Shown here in pieces: positions 8,938 through 18,137 of a DNA stretch of 64,000 nucleotides. The translations under genes and the position numbers were made by a program. Origin of the DNA: Caldilineaceae bacterium (GTDB lineage: Bacteria; Chloroflexota; Anaerolineae; Caldilineales; Caldilineaceae); the NCBI GenBank assembly GCA_022842065.1, contig JALHQH010000061.1:4992-68991 (forward strand), written 5' to 3'. Every line of letters begins with the position of its first letter. The first letter of the stretch is position 1. The notes below the pieces were generated by a model. The model worked only from the letters and a program-made list of their open reading frames with translations, did no database searches and was not told where the DNA came from.

Positions 8938-9240
8938 ATGATGCGGATTCGCCGGGTGCGTATCTTTTCTGCGGCTAAAGCAATGGGATTTCTTTATGCG
9001 ATTATCGGGCTGCTTTCGGGTGCTGTGGCGGCCTTGGTGGCACCGACCCTGTCACTCGAAAATCTAGCGTTGCCGTCCATGCTCTTTGGGCTCCCCCTGC
9101 CTTCGGTGGTCGGCTTGGCTAGCTTGGTGGTATTGCCATTCCTCTATTGGATCGTCGGTGCCCTCTTTGGCGCACTGCTGGCGATGATCTATAACATTAC
9201 CGCCGGGTGGTTTGGGGGAATCGAGATTGAGTATGAATGA
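8938..9240 (+). CDS. Small membrane protein, DUF3566-like
   Basis: About 100 residues. An AAAGGAG box at 8926-8932 overlaps a possible GTG at 8932, so the ATG at 8938 (or the next at 8941) is the likely start. A basic N-terminus (MMRIRRVRIFSAAKAMG) leads into two membrane segments (about residues 18-38 and 58-90), ending with a conserved-looking IYNITAGWFGGIEIEYE tail. This pattern resembles the small DUF3566-type membrane proteins. The function is unknown. A terminator-like hairpin lies directly upstream. Confidence 0.75.
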   Translation: MMRIRRVRIFSAAKAMGFLYAIIGLLSGAVAALVAPTLSLENLALPSMLFGLPLPSVVGLASLVVLPFLYWIVGALFGALLAMIYNITAGWFGGIEIEYE

Positions 9241-9394
9241 GTTGCTGTGCTGATGGGATCGCACTGCTGTGTAAATTGTCGCGTCGTCGCGTGGCCATGT
9301 GCTCGTGTCATCCAGACCACGCGACGTTGCGATGGATAAGACCGCTTTTCATCGTTATTGATACGACGAAGGCACGTTGCCTGATGGGGTAAAC

Positions 9395-9433
9395 AAAAAT
9401 GGTCCTGACGGTATTACCGTCAGGACCATTTTT
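9395..9433. terminator. Bidirectional terminator (18-bp stem, 3-base loop)
   Basis: AAAAATGGTCCTGACGGT (9395-9412) pairs perfectly with its complement at 9416-9433, giving a T-run on both strands. It ends the leftward tmRNA transcript 11 bases past the tmRNA 3' end and can also stop the rightward small membrane protein transcript. Confidence 0.92.
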
Positions 9434-9443
9434 TAACGCTAGG

Positions 9444-9853
9444 TGGAGATGGTGGGAATTGAACCCACGTCCGAAACATTCGTCCAGAGACCTCTACAGG
9501 CTTAGTTGCACATTTGTTGTTTCACCGAACGGACTCCGTGCAACGGGATTCCTTTGCTCGGTTAGCCGATAGATCTTAGGCGGCCTTTATCGGCATCCGG
9601 CCGCCGCAACTCCTCAGTATATGTCAGCATCGATCTAGCCTGCGAGCACCACTAGTTCGCGCTGTGACCCTGGTTAGGGGGTCAGTTTTCAACCGCTAAT
9701 TAAGCAGCAACCGCCATAGGGGCGCTAGCAAAACCGAAGTTGAAATGTTTGCCTGTGTTGGCATTTATAGGTGTTGCGCCTGTTTTAACGTAGTCCGACG
9801 CTCTACGGCCTGCCATCCAAGAACAGCCTGCCCCGTCGAAACCGGACATCCCC
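9444..9853 (-). ncRNA. ssrA: Transfer-messenger RNA (tmRNA)
   Basis: The complete gene reads leftward and is about 410 bases long. The 5' end GGGGATG (9853-9847) pairs with CATCTCC (9451-9445), followed by discriminator A at 9444. The T-arm GGTTCAATTCC lies just inside the 3' end. CCA is not encoded (the next bases are CCT). The mRNA-like part resumes at a GCC codon and encodes a 20-residue tag that begins ANTGKHFNF and ends SAPMAVAA, followed by TAA. Tags usually end ALAA, so AVAA is a small variation. tmRNA with SmpB rescues stalled ribosomes and marks nascent chains for proteolysis. Confidence 0.97.
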
Positions 9854-9869
9854 TTGATTGACGATCCAT

Positions 9870-9898
9870 AGTATAGCACATCCGCTCCCCAATGTAAA
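9870..9898 (-). promoter_or_regulatory. Sigma-70-type promoter of tmRNA
   Basis: Reading leftward, TTTACA (9898-9893) and TATACT (9875-9870) are separated by 17 bases, close to TTGACA/TATAAT. Transcription would begin some 5-10 bases before the mature tmRNA 5' end at 9853. Confidence 0.85.
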
Positions 9899-9952
9899 GA
9901 GCTTTTTATTAGCAATTTGTTAATGGGTGGTTTGCAGTCTATTAGCGGTCTA

Positions 9953-10384
9953 TTACTGCGCGGCGCTACTACCTACTGGCAGACGAATTTCCTGGCCTGG
10001 TACAAGCGTGCTGGGGTCAGTAATCTGTGGATTCTCGGCTAAAATTGCGTCAATCGTCGTACTGTAACGGCGCGCAATCAGCTGTAGCCATTCGCCACTT
10101 TGAACGGTATATAACGTTCCAGCGGTCGCCGCTGTGGCATTGGCTACGGGGACAAGGCTGCTATTGTTCCCTTGCCCACTGGTTACTGGGGTAGTGGCCA
10201 ACCCTGTACCGGCGGGCAGGACAAAGGGCGTACCTACGCCACTGCTATTCACTGCTGTGTTACCTGCCGCGCTGTTGTTCGTCAGTGAGCTAATGGTTGG
10301 TGCGGCGGTGAGTGCCGAAAGAAAAAAGAAGAGCAGAAGGGCAAAAATTACGATTGCCATCAAACCGCTGGTGCTCTGATTCAT
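9953..10384 (-). CDS. Membrane-anchored LysM-domain protein
   Basis: A 143-residue protein. An N-terminal hydrophobic segment (about 8-28) is an uncleaved anchor or signal. A low-complexity Asn/Ser/Thr/Ala linker (about 30-88) leads to one LysM domain (about 91-137; YTVQSGEWLQLIARRYSTT, then NPQITDPSTLVPGQEIRLP). LysM domains bind the N-acetylglucosamine backbone of peptidoglycan or chitin-like polymers. With no catalytic domain, it probably serves as a wall-binding adaptor. It lies alone between the tmRNA promoter and sfsA. Confidence 0.88.
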   Translation of the reverse strand: MNQSTSGLMAIVIFALLLFFFLSALTAAPTISSLTNNSAAGNTAVNSSGVGTPFVLPAGTGLATTPVTSGQGNNSSLVPVANATAATAGTLYTVQSGEWLQLIARRYSTTIDAILAENPQITDPSTLVPGQEIRLPVGSSAAQ

Positions 10385-10535
10385 AACTCGCCTCGCTGAC
10401 CGCCACCTTGCTACCGCTTCTATGCTACTGGTACTGCTCGGGTGAATTTACCATACCATATAGTTGCAGGCCTGTCTATAGTTTATCGTTATAGAAGTAC
10501 ACATGGCTGCGATAGATTTTTCGTCCTATCTGTGA

Positions 10536-11294
10536 TTACGCACATGCCAACACAACCTTAATCTCCCGTTCGAGCCAGACGGCCTGTAAGGTCAGTGCAC
10601 AAGTATAAGCATAGAGAGCAACCCCAGCTTGTTGGGCACTGACCAACGCCTGCGCAAAGGCCGGATCGCTTTCCCATTGGGGGCGCAATTCGTAGGCATC
10701 AGGCCGCTGCACAATAAAAACGATGGCGGCATGTGCCCCTTGGGCAACCAGTTCGGCTAGGGCCAGGACGTGACGCCGGCCACGGGCGGTCACGGCATCG
10801 GGGAAGCGCGCACTGCCATCAATGACTAGTGACGCTGATTTAACCTCAACCCAACAGACCTGGCCAGCATCATTTTGCAAGCGAAAGTCAAGCCGACTGT
10901 GGACCGCCGGCCCTTTTGCCTGATCGGGTAGTCGCGGCAACGACACCTCCGACATCACGTGCGGATAGTTTATAAAAGGGGCAAAGAACCCTGCTTGTAA
11001 CCCTTCGGCAAAGAGCTGGTTGGGCAGTCGTGTATCCAAGCTGACCAACTGACCATCCACCGGATGTTCCACAAAACGCAGATCATAGGCAGTCTTGCGC
11101 ATGCCAGGTCGGATCAGCGGCTGCGCGGCACTCAGATGAACGGTCGCACCCGGCACGAGCAATTCACGCAGCCGACCTGGATTCGGGCAATGGGCCCGTA
11201 CCAACGCCGCACTCTCCTGTAAGCGCGCCATAATCGCGTACCGGTTAGGCCGCTCAATAAAGGTCGCTGGGTAGGTGGTAAAGGGAAATTCCAT
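10536..11294 (-). CDS. sfsA: SfsA family protein (DNA/RNA-binding nuclease-like)
   Basis: A 252-residue protein of normal SfsA length. The OB-like N-terminus carries RPNRYAIMARL and the signature HCPNPGRLRELLVPG. The C-terminal half has the nuclease-like core (SRLDFRLQNDAGQVCWVEVKSASL, in which Asp and Glu-x-Lys match a PD-(D/E)xK arrangement) and ARGRRHVLALAELVAQG. The family was named for a sugar-fermentation stimulation phenotype in E. coli, and its molecular role remains uncertain. I chose the ATG at 11294 over the TTG one codon upstream. A repeat-rich spacer separates it from gdhA. Confidence 0.92.
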   Translation of the reverse strand: MEFPFTTYPATFIERPNRYAIMARLQESAALVRAHCPNPGRLRELLVPGATVHLSAAQPLIRPGMRKTAYDLRFVEHPVDGQLVSLDTRLPNQLFAEGLQAGFFAPFINYPHVMSEVSLPRLPDQAKGPAVHSRLDFRLQNDAGQVCWVEVKSASLVIDGSARFPDAVTARGRRHVLALAELVAQGAHAAIVFIVQRPDAYELRPQWESDPAFAQALVSAQQAGVALYAYTCALTLQAVWLEREIKVVLACA

Positions 11295-11320
11295 CAACAG
11301 GCCTGTACGCTAGGGAAGAT

Positions 11321-11411
11321 AAGGAGACACGAGACAGGGAGACACGAGAGTCTCGTATCTCGCGGGTGCCCTCTGGGCGCGTATCTCGTATCTCGTGTCT
11401 CCCCGTCTCGT
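11321..11411. repeat. Low-complexity inverted repeat between gdhA and sfsA
   Basis: GAGACACGAGA-type units on the left mirror TCTCGTGTCTCC-type units on the right, giving an imperfect palindrome of GAGACACGAG/CTCGTATCTCG words. It fills most of the spacer between the two leftward genes and ends at the gdhA stop codon. It may act as a transcript-end hairpin. Confidence 0.75.
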
Positions 11412-12845
11412 TTACGGATAAAACCCCCGTAACTGGACGGCTTCGACGATGCGCTCGATGGCAATCGTGTAGGCGGCTGTGCGCAGATCGCACCGGCGGC
11501 GTACCATCACGCCGAGGACCGCATCAAGATTATCCAGCAGCTTCTTTTCCATGGCGCGGCGTACTTCCCCCTCATCCCAGAAGAAGGATTGTAGACTCTG
11601 GACCCACTCAAAGTAGCTGACGACGACGCCGCCGGCATTACAAAGGATGTCGGGAATCACGGTGATACCGCGCTCGTTAAGGATCTTGTCGGCTTCGGGG
11701 CTGGTGGGGCCGTTTGCCCCTTCGGCAATAATGGTGGCGTTGATCCGCCCGGCATTTTCTTTGGTAATCTGCCCCTCTAATGCAGCCGGCACCAGCACAT
11801 CCACCTTAAGTTCGAGCAACTCCTGGTTGGAGATCGCCTCGGCCCCGGGGTACCCTGTGACCGTCTGCTGTTCGCTCAGATAGTGGGTCAACTGGCGTAG
11901 GTCGAGCCCTTTGCTATTGTAAATGCCCCCATATTGATCACTCACCGCAACCACGCGCGCCCCGCGTTCGTGCATCGTGCGCGCCGTCCAACTACCCACG
12001 TTGCCAAAGCCCTGGATCGCGACCTTGAGATCCTCTAACCCACGGCCAAAACGCTGTTTGAGCAGCGCACGGGTGACATAGGTAACGCCTAGCCCTGTGG
12101 CATATTCGCGGCCGACACTGCCCCCAATCGCGATGGGCTTGCCTGTGACCACTGCCGGGATCGAGTAGCCTTTATGCATCGAATAGGTATCCATGATCCA
12201 GGCCATGACCTGGGCATTCGTGCCGACATCCGGGGCCGGAATATCTTTTTCTGGCCCAATAAACGAGGTGATCTCGGTTGTATAGCGGCGCGTCATCTTT
12301 TCTAATTCGCGACGGCTTAAGCTTTTTGGATCAACAATCACGCCCCCTTTTGCCCCGCCGTAGGGCAGATTCATCAGCGCACATTTCCAACTCATCCACA
12401 TGGCCAAGGCGCGACACTCATCCAGCGAAACCCCTGGATGATAGCGGATGCCCCCTTTGGTCGGCCCTTTTGCCATATTGTGATGGACGCGAAAGCCGGT
12501 AAAGATCCGCATGTGGCCATCATCCATCTGGACGGGGAAATGAACAATCAGCTCGCGTTGGGGGGTGCGCAAAAAGAGCCGCAGATCATCATCCAGCTCC
12601 ATAAAGTCAGCCACGGTATCAAGTTGAGCCTGCGCAACCGCATAGGCACTGTCACGCGTGATTTGTAAAGTCGGGGTGATATCACCGGGTGGGAAAGCGG
12701 GGCTTACCAGTGGGCTGCTCGGCGCTGCTGGTAAAACGTGCCCAGGGGCAGTACTTTCGGGCGCTGTTACAGGATGGGCCGCCCCATTGGTGGTGACGAT
12801 GGGCTGCGGCGCGTCCTCCGTTGGCACAATTTTGTTTTTCGCCAT
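11412..12845 (-). CDS. gdhA: Glutamate dehydrogenase (Glu/Leu/Phe/Val dehydrogenase family)
   Basis: A 477-residue protein. Residues 1-60 are a Pro/Ala/Thr-rich extension not seen in typical enzymes of about 415-420 residues. The catalytic domain follows, with the substrate-binding [12 protein letters not shown] (126-137) and the catalytic-lysine motif PYGGAKGGV (161-169). The C-terminal Rossmann domain carries the dinucleotide loop [13 protein letters not shown]. It interconverts glutamate and 2-oxoglutarate with ammonia, linking nitrogen and carbon metabolism. AAGGAG lies about 9 bases before the ATG. The extension is probably disordered. Coenzyme preference cannot be decided by eye. Confidence 0.95.
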   Translation of the reverse strand: MAKNKIVPTEDAPQPIVTTNGAAHPVTAPESTAPGHVLPAAPSSPLVSPAFPPGDITPTLQITRDSAYAVAQAQLDTVADFMELDDDLRLFLRTPQRELIVHFPVQMDDGHMRIFTGFRVHHNMAKGPTKGGIRYHPGVSLDECRALAMWMSWKCALMNLPYGGAKGGVIVDPKSLSRRELEKMTRRYTTEITSFIGPEKDIPAPDVGTNAQVMAWIMDTYSMHKGYSIPAVVTGKPIAIGGSVGREYATGLGVTYVTRALLKQRFGRGLEDLKVAIQGFGNVGSWTARTMHERGARVVAVSDQYGGIYNSKGLDLRQLTHYLSEQQTVTGYPGAEAISNQELLELKVDVLVPAALEGQITKENAGRINATIIAEGANGPTSPEADKILNERGITVIPDILCNAGGVVVSYFEWVQSLQSFFWDEGEVRRAMEKKLLDNLDAVLGVMVRRRCDLRTAAYTIAIERIVEAVQLRGFYP

Positions 12846-13046
12846 TGAAAAACTCCTTCACTATCAATAGATCGCAACCTGGAGATCGGGCCAATCGGTG
12901 ACTGGCAGTGCGTGGACCATACCGCGCACGATTGCGGATAACTCATTATACACAGGGTGTGAAAGGAAAATAGCAAGCAAGACTACCTAGTTTTGTGGCG
13001 TAGGCAGTGGTGTGTGTGCCTGTGCCACAAAAGCCCATGAAAAGTT

Positions 13047-14510
13047 TTATGCATTTTGTGGGGTGGCGGCAATGGCCGCATAATCGCTGCGTAACTGCGC
13101 CATTTCTGCGCCGTCGGCTGGTTGATCCCCATAATGGACCCGCATGTACGCGGCGGTGAGGCGCGCCAAGGCCGGTTCTTGCCCTGGGAACGCGGCCTGT
13201 AAGCGGGGCAGATATTCATCCGGGGGCTGGGCCGCTGGGCGACCATAACCGCGCCGCCCAGCCAGCCGACAGACATTCGCATAAAGATTCTGGACCGAGA
13301 TCGCAGCCAATAGCCCAGGCCGTAACCCATAGCGCCGCAATAGATTGGCTAAGCCGCGTAGCCGTTGCAGCGGGTTGAACTCCCCAGCGAAGCCGGTGCT
13401 GCTGCTCTCTTCTGCCTCTTCTTCGATCAGGCGTGGTCGCGGGCGCACAAAGATCATGGCAATCACCACAAGCATGATCAGCAGACCTAGCGCGATCAGG
13501 AAATAGCGCATTAGGGTGGCATTGCGCATGAGCTCGCCAAAATCCGCTGCGCTGGGATCTAGTTCACCAACCCCGAACTCCTGTGCGGGGATCTCATTCG
13601 GTTCCAATTGCGCCATCAAGGCACGGATTAACGCGGCAAGGCGTTCCAGCAAGGGTGTCACCAGCCAAAAGAGGGCGAAGAAGAAGCGGAGAAAGAGTGC
13701 GCCCAAAAATTGCCAGAGTGGTGAAAACCAGCCTAATACGGTGCGGATCAGCGTTGGGGTATAGAGCGTTGCACTCCCAATCGCAATGGCCACCGCGCCC
13801 GCTGTGATCACAACAAGCTGCACCAGGCGTGTCCACGGCAAGGCCCCGCCACTGCTCTGAACGGCATTGATTGACTTTTCGTCGACGCGGGCCAATGCCA
13901 CCGCCAAGAGTCCAAAGCCAAAAAAACACCAGAGGTAGATCTGCGCGGCCGCAACGGGCTGCTGTGCGACCAGAATATACAGACCGTTGCCGACGATGGC
14001 GAGCAACATGCCCAGCCGAAAACTGACGCCGACACTAAAAAAAGTCAACGAGCGATCAGCACTGAGCGCTACCCGGATCCAGAGAAAAAAATTCAGGGTC
14101 AGCAGAAAAAGGATCGGTGCGGCCGCGGTGCCGCCATTAAAGAGCAGGCTGAAGGTGGTGGCCAGCCAACGCAGATCAAAGAGGGCCAGCGTGGGAAAGA
14201 GCAAGATGCGCACTGCTGCCAAAAAGGCCCCGACGACCACCCCGATCATGATCAACTCGCGCTGGGGAAAGTCGATTTGGCGGCGGTTAAGCAGATCGGC
14301 GCCCAGCAAGTAGAGCAGCAATACCCCCCAACAGACGGCAAAGAGCAGATAGGGCGCATTGCCAGTGCCATAAAGCAGGCGCGTCCCCGGCTGGGGCACA
14401 CCATTTTGCCAGCGGATAAAGAGCGTTAGGGCAAAGGGGAGGAACCAGGCAACCTCCATGGCGGCCAGGGCCGCAAAGAGCATGCGGTGACGGCGGTTGG
14501 TCAGGAGCAT
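13047..14510 (-). CDS. Multi-pass membrane protein with C-terminal DUF4129 domain
   Basis: A 487-residue protein with about eight to nine hydrophobic segments over 10-370 and a C-terminal cytosolic DUF4129-like domain (about 395-475; PPDEYLPRLQAAFPG, then LTAAYMRVHYGD). DUF4129 proteins usually sit with MoxR, DUF58 and transglutaminase genes. Here MoxR and DUF58 are about 37 kb away at 51330-53590, and no transglutaminase was found. It follows hisB by 5 bases, so the two are probably co-transcribed. The start may also be the ATG at 14483. The function is unknown. Confidence 0.82.
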   Translation of the reverse strand: MLLTNRRHRMLFAALAAMEVAWFLPFALTLFIRWQNGVPQPGTRLLYGTGNAPYLLFAVCWGVLLLYLLGADLLNRRQIDFPQRELIMIGVVVGAFLAAVRILLFPTLALFDLRWLATTFSLLFNGGTAAAPILFLLTLNFFLWIRVALSADRSLTFFSVGVSFRLGMLLAIVGNGLYILVAQQPVAAAQIYLWCFFGFGLLAVALARVDEKSINAVQSSGGALPWTRLVQLVVITAGAVAIAIGSATLYTPTLIRTVLGWFSPLWQFLGALFLRFFFALFWLVTPLLERLAALIRALMAQLEPNEIPAQEFGVGELDPSAADFGELMRNATLMRYFLIALGLLIMLVVIAMIFVRPRPRLIEEEAEESSSTGFAGEFNPLQRLRGLANLLRRYGLRPGLLAAISVQNLYANVCRLAGRRGYGRPAAQPPDEYLPRLQAAFPGQEPALARLTAAYMRVHYGDQPADGAEMAQLRSDYAAIAATPQNA

Positions 14511-14515
14511 AAGCG

Positions 14516-15124
14516 TTAGGCCGTTAATGTTCCTTTGGTACTGGGCACATCGGCCCGCCGTGGATCAAGTTGCGTTGCGCTATCAAGCGCGCGGGCCAGG
14601 GCCTTAAAGAGTGCTTCGGCTTTGTGGTGATCGTTGCGGCCATAGAACACTTTGGCGTGCAAGTTCATGCGGGCGTGGATGGCCAACGTTTCAAAGAGGT
14701 GAAAGAGCAGATCGGTGCCCAATTGCCCAAGCGCCGGTGTCACAAAATCGGCTTCGAACACACAGTACGGTCGTCCCCCCAGATCGATTGCGACCAGGGC
14801 CAGGGCCTCGTCCATGGGGACAAAGCTGTGTGCGGTCCGAGTAATACCCTGGCGCGTGCCAAGCGCCTGGTCGATCGCTTTGCCGAGACAGATCATCACA
14901 TCTTCGGCGGTGTGGTGATCATCAATGTGCAGGTCACCCGTGGCCGCCACTGTGAGATCAAAGAGGCCATGACCGGCCAAGAGGATCAACATGTGGTCTA
15001 GAAAGCCAATGCCGGTGTTGACTTCGGCGCGCCCGCTGCCATCAAGGTCGATAGCAAGGGTAATTTGGGTCTCTTTTGTTTGGCGCTCGATTTGGGCCTG
15101 GCGTCGTGTTCGTGTCGTTTTCAT
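14516..15124 (-). CDS. hisB: Imidazoleglycerol-phosphate dehydratase
   Basis: A 202-residue monofunctional enzyme of expected length. The two metal-binding motifs typical of HisB are present: [13 protein letters not shown] near residue 42 and [14 protein letters not shown] near 67, and [15 protein letters not shown] follows. Near the C-terminus [21 protein letters not shown] gives the second His-rich motif. It dehydrates imidazoleglycerol phosphate in histidine synthesis and needs Mn. It lies away from other his genes except hisC at 49293, so the pathway genes are scattered. It heads a two-gene leftward unit with the DUF4129 gene. Confidence 0.96.
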   Translation of the reverse strand: MKTTRTRRQAQIERQTKETQITLAIDLDGSGRAEVNTGIGFLDHMLILLAGHGLFDLTVAATGDLHIDDHHTAEDVMICLGKAIDQALGTRQGITRTAHSFVPMDEALALVAIDLGGRPYCVFEADFVTPALGQLGTDLLFHLFETLAIHARMNLHAKVFYGRNDHHKAEALFKALARALDSATQLDPRRADVPSTKGTLTA

Positions 15125-15854
15125 GAGTGGCTGCGTGTCTTTATGAGCAATAGTAGCTGATAGATGGATCTTGTTTTGATCATCATACTGACTGCAGCCA
15201 GGTGTGTCAATTTATACGTAGCGCTGTCACAATTGACACTGCGCAAAGGGTTAATTTGTGAGAACTATCTGGGCAAGGTGCTTGCGCGGGGCGACAAGCA
15301 CCCTCTCGCTATTGCGTTGCTGACCCTGTAATCGTCTGTGACTATCGGCTACTCTCTTGCTCCGCGTGATGGATTGATGTAAGTCGCTAGTAATTTCCTC
15401 CCTTGATTGTAACGATTTGTTACACACTTGTTACAAGTTTGAGACAGACAAAATCTGATAAATTCACTATAATCAGAGGGCTTCTATTTTATCAAATGAC
15501 AATGGCGCGCACCTGGGTTGCCACCACGTTTAGTTGCCGATGCACCCGATGTAGCGCGTTTGATTGGCGACAAAGAATTTCGGCGCATATACTACGCTAA
15601 CCTTACGTTGAAAATTTAATAATATTAAGTGCTTTTTTGTTGATGGCCAGCAGTAAAATAGTGATAACTATTAATCTACAGGAGAAAGTGGTTGTTAATT
15701 CGATGCTAGACGAGCGGAGTTGCTTGAACGTTGTACGGGTTTTGACAGCAAACTGTAAGAATATTTGGTACAAAAGTGTTAAAAATGGCCGTATAATTTG
15801 TACAACATTTGTAGGAGAATAGTAGCATAAACATACGAGAAAAGTACTATTACA
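15125..15854. promoter_or_regulatory. AT-rich regulatory region upstream of the exopolysaccharide locus (730 bases)
   Basis: The region separates leftward hisB from the rightward polysaccharide genes. It is clearly richer in A/T than its flanks. It holds three 11-base direct repeats (15416-15448), TATAAT sequences at 15468-15473 and 15792-15797, and a TTGACA near 15742. None of the TATAAT boxes has a perfect -35 at 17 bases. The last, with GTAGGAG further down at about 15811-15817, lies about 60 bases before the first gene and is the best promoter candidate. Two short open frames here (15403-15600, 15637-15822) show no protein-like character. A long leader or several regulator sites are likely. 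Confidence 0.55.
15416..15448. repeat. Three 11-base direct repeats (TTTGTTACACA-like)
   Basis: TTTGTTACACA (15416-15426), CTTGTTACAAG (15427-15437) and TTTGAGACAGA (15438-15448) are phased at 11 bases, one helical turn, and end 20 bases before a TATAAT at 15468. The phase and position suggest an activator or repressor binding on one DNA face. Confidence 0.6.
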
Positions 15855-16961
15855 ATGATCCGTTGGGCCATCCTTGGTACAGGTAAAATTGCCAGTGAAT
15901 TTGCAGAAGGATTAAGTCAACTCAAAGATGCAACCCTATTAGCAGTTGGTTCACGCCAGTTAGAAACAGCGCAGCGTTTTGCCCGTCAGTATGGCGTACC
16001 CCACGCCTATGGAAGTTATACCGAACTTGTGGCAGACTCAGAGATCGACGTTGTCTACATTGCTACCCCTCATGTCACCCACAAAACTTATTGTTTGCTT
16101 TGCCTTGCCGCTGGTAAGGCGGTGCTCTGTGAAAAACCCTTCACGCTAAATCGAGCTGAAGCCCAAGAAGTGATTGCGCTTGCACGCGCAAAAGGGCTTT
16201 TTTGTATGGAAGCCATGTGGACGCGTTTTATCCCGCTCATGCGCCGTGTCCAACAGCTGATCGCGGCCGATACCATTGGGGAAGTGCGGATGCTCCAGGC
16301 CAGTCTTGGCTTTCAAGTCCCCTTTGATCCTGCCCACCGGGCGTACAACCTCGATTTGGGGGGCGGTGCCCTGTTGGATTTAGGGGTCTATGGCCTCTCG
16401 CTGGCGTCACAACTACTCGGCGTGCCGGAAGTGATTACAAGCCATGCCACCATCGGCACAACGGGGGTGGATGAACAAGCCGCCGTGACTTTGGGCTATC
16501 GTCAAGGCCAGATTGCCACGATTACGACCAGCCTGAATACCTATTGTGCGAATGATGCGGTCATTATGGGCACAAAGGGTGCGCTGCACATCCACTCGCC
16601 GCTCTACCGCCCGGACCGTTTGACCGTGCAGCGGTTTCCAGCCATAGGGACTGGGGCCGGAGGCACAGCCGGAATGAAGCAGGGATTGAAGCAAGGGCTG
16701 AAACAGGTTGAACTGGTGCGCAAAGTCTATTACCGGGTGCGGCCTTACTTGCAGCGTTGGTTGCAAGGGGCGCAGGGCGTGATTCACGAACCTTATGTCG
16801 GTAATGGCTACCAATATGAAGCTGCCGAAGTGATGAGCTGCTTACGCCGTGGCCAAACGGAAAGTGATTTGATGCGGCTGGACGAGAGCCTGCAGATTAT
16901 GGCAACGATGGACACGATTCGCCAGCAATGGCAACTGCGTTACCCACAAGAAAGTTTTTAG
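15855..16961 (+). CDS. Gfo/Idh/MocA family sugar oxidoreductase
   Basis: A 368-residue protein. The N-terminal Rossmann domain has ILGTGKIASEFAEGL (6-20) and the family motif CEKPFTLN near 93-100, whose Lys is the usual catalytic residue. MEAMWTRFIPL and the beta-sheet C-terminal domain follow. It resembles the dihydrodiol dehydrogenase/glucose-fructose oxidoreductase branch. It probably oxidises or reduces a nucleotide-sugar or free sugar with NAD(P), supplying a modified sugar to the polysaccharide. It is the first gene of the locus and is followed after 2 bases by a second family member. Confidence 0.88.
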   Translation: MIRWAILGTGKIASEFAEGLSQLKDATLLAVGSRQLETAQRFARQYGVPHAYGSYTELVADSEIDVVYIATPHVTHKTYCLLCLAAGKAVLCEKPFTLNRAEAQEVIALARAKGLFCMEAMWTRFIPLMRRVQQLIAADTIGEVRMLQASLGFQVPFDPAHRAYNLDLGGGALLDLGVYGLSLASQLLGVPEVITSHATIGTTGVDEQAAVTLGYRQGQIATITTSLNTYCANDAVIMGTKGALHIHSPLYRPDRLTVQRFPAIGTGAGGTAGMKQGLKQGLKQVELVRKVYYRVRPYLQRWLQGAQGVIHEPYVGNGYQYEAAEVMSCLRRGQTESDLMRLDESLQIMATMDTIRQQWQLRYPQESF

Positions 16962-16963
16962 GC

Positions 16964-18118
16964 ATGCGTCTTGGATTGGTCGGTTGTGGCTACGTGGCAG
17001 ATTTTTATGCGCAAACGTTACGCTACCACCCAGAATTGACCCTCATTGGGGTGTATGATCAGCAGGTTGAACGGACGGCGCGCTTTGCGGACCATTATCG
17101 CACGGCCCGCTACGAGTCACTTGAGGCATTGTTAGCAGATGACCAGATTGACTTGGTCGTCAATCTCACCAACCCGCGCAGCCACTATGCCGTGACAAAG
17201 GCTGCGCTGGAAGCCGGCAAACATGTTTACAGCGAAAAGCCGCTGGCGACTTGTTTCACCGCCGCCCAAGAATTGGTTGCCCTGGCCAAACAACGCCAGC
17301 TCTACCTGAGTGCTGCACCATGCACCCTGTTGGGCGAAGCGGCGCAAACGGTCTGGCAGCGGCTGCGGGCGCAGGCGATTGGCCGGGTCTATCTGGCCTA
17401 TGCCGAGTTGGATGATGGGCTGATCCATCGGGTCAACTATCAAAAGTGGATAACGGATTCGGGGGCACCGTGGCCCTACGCCGATGAGTTTGAGACTGGC
17501 TGCACCGTGGAACATGCCGGTTACTATGTGAGTTGGTTGACTGCGTTTTTTGGGCCGGCGCAACGGGTTACTTCCTTTGCCGCCTGTGTGGCACCAGATA
17601 AACAGCTTGATCCTGCCGTGGGCGCGTTAGCCCCTGATTTCTCGGTTGGCTGTATTGAGTTTGCCAGTGGTGTGGTGGTGCGGATTACCTGTAGCATTGT
17701 GGCGGACCATGACCACAGTTTGACGATTGTGGGCGAAGATGGCTCGCTGATAGTGGCTGAAGCATGGGATCATCGCTCCCCTATCTATCAGCAGCGCACG
17801 CCTTTGCACCGTCGGCGCGAAAAGCTGCCGGTGCTCTCGAAATGGCTCGGCTATGGTAAACAACGGTTGGCCCACGCCACCGATCCGAACCCCCATTACC
17901 GCCCCAAACCACCGGGGATGCCCGATGTCTGCCGGGGTATTGCCGAGTTGGCCAGTGCCATTCGGGAGCAGCGTCCCAGCCGTTTGTCGGCTGAACATGC
18001 CTTGCATATTACTGAGATCGTCCTAACCTTACAAAACCCACAGGAGATGGGGTCGCCCCGGCAATTGCAATCAACCTTTGCGCCGATTGACCCTTTACCC
18101 TGGGCGCTAAACGCCTGA
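16964..18118 (+). CDS. Second Gfo/Idh/MocA family oxidoreductase
   Basis: A 384-residue protein. I start it at the ATG at 16964, two bases after the previous stop, because the Rossmann fold begins at once (MRLGLVGCGYVADFYAQ); the upstream in-frame ATG at 16928 would only add residues overlapping the previous gene. YSEKPLATCFTAAQELV carries the catalytic-lysine motif. The C-terminal half is the family's substrate-binding beta domain, with an H-x-D-like region around the GCTVEHAGYYVSWL stretch. Translational coupling with the first gene suggests the two act on consecutive sugar intermediates. Substrate unknown. Confidence 0.87.
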   Translation: MRLGLVGCGYVADFYAQTLRYHPELTLIGVYDQQVERTARFADHYRTARYESLEALLADDQIDLVVNLTNPRSHYAVTKAALEAGKHVYSEKPLATCFTAAQELVALAKQRQLYLSAAPCTLLGEAAQTVWQRLRAQAIGRVYLAYAELDDGLIHRVNYQKWITDSGAPWPYADEFETGCTVEHAGYYVSWLTAFFGPAQRVTSFAACVAPDKQLDPAVGALAPDFSVGCIEFASGVVVRITCSIVADHDHSLTIVGEDGSLIVAEAWDHRSPIYQQRTPLHRRREKLPVLSKWLGYGKQRLAHATDPNPHYRPKPPGMPDVCRGIAELASAIREQRPSRLSAEHALHITEIVLTLQNPQEMGSPRQLQSTFAPIDPLPWALNA

Positions 18119-18137
18119 TGAGTGGAGAGCTGACACT

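Noticed and set aside
15403..15822. Two short open frames in the AT-rich region
   Set aside because: Composition is unlike genes, no ribosome-binding site, and translated sequences show no domain or membrane pattern.
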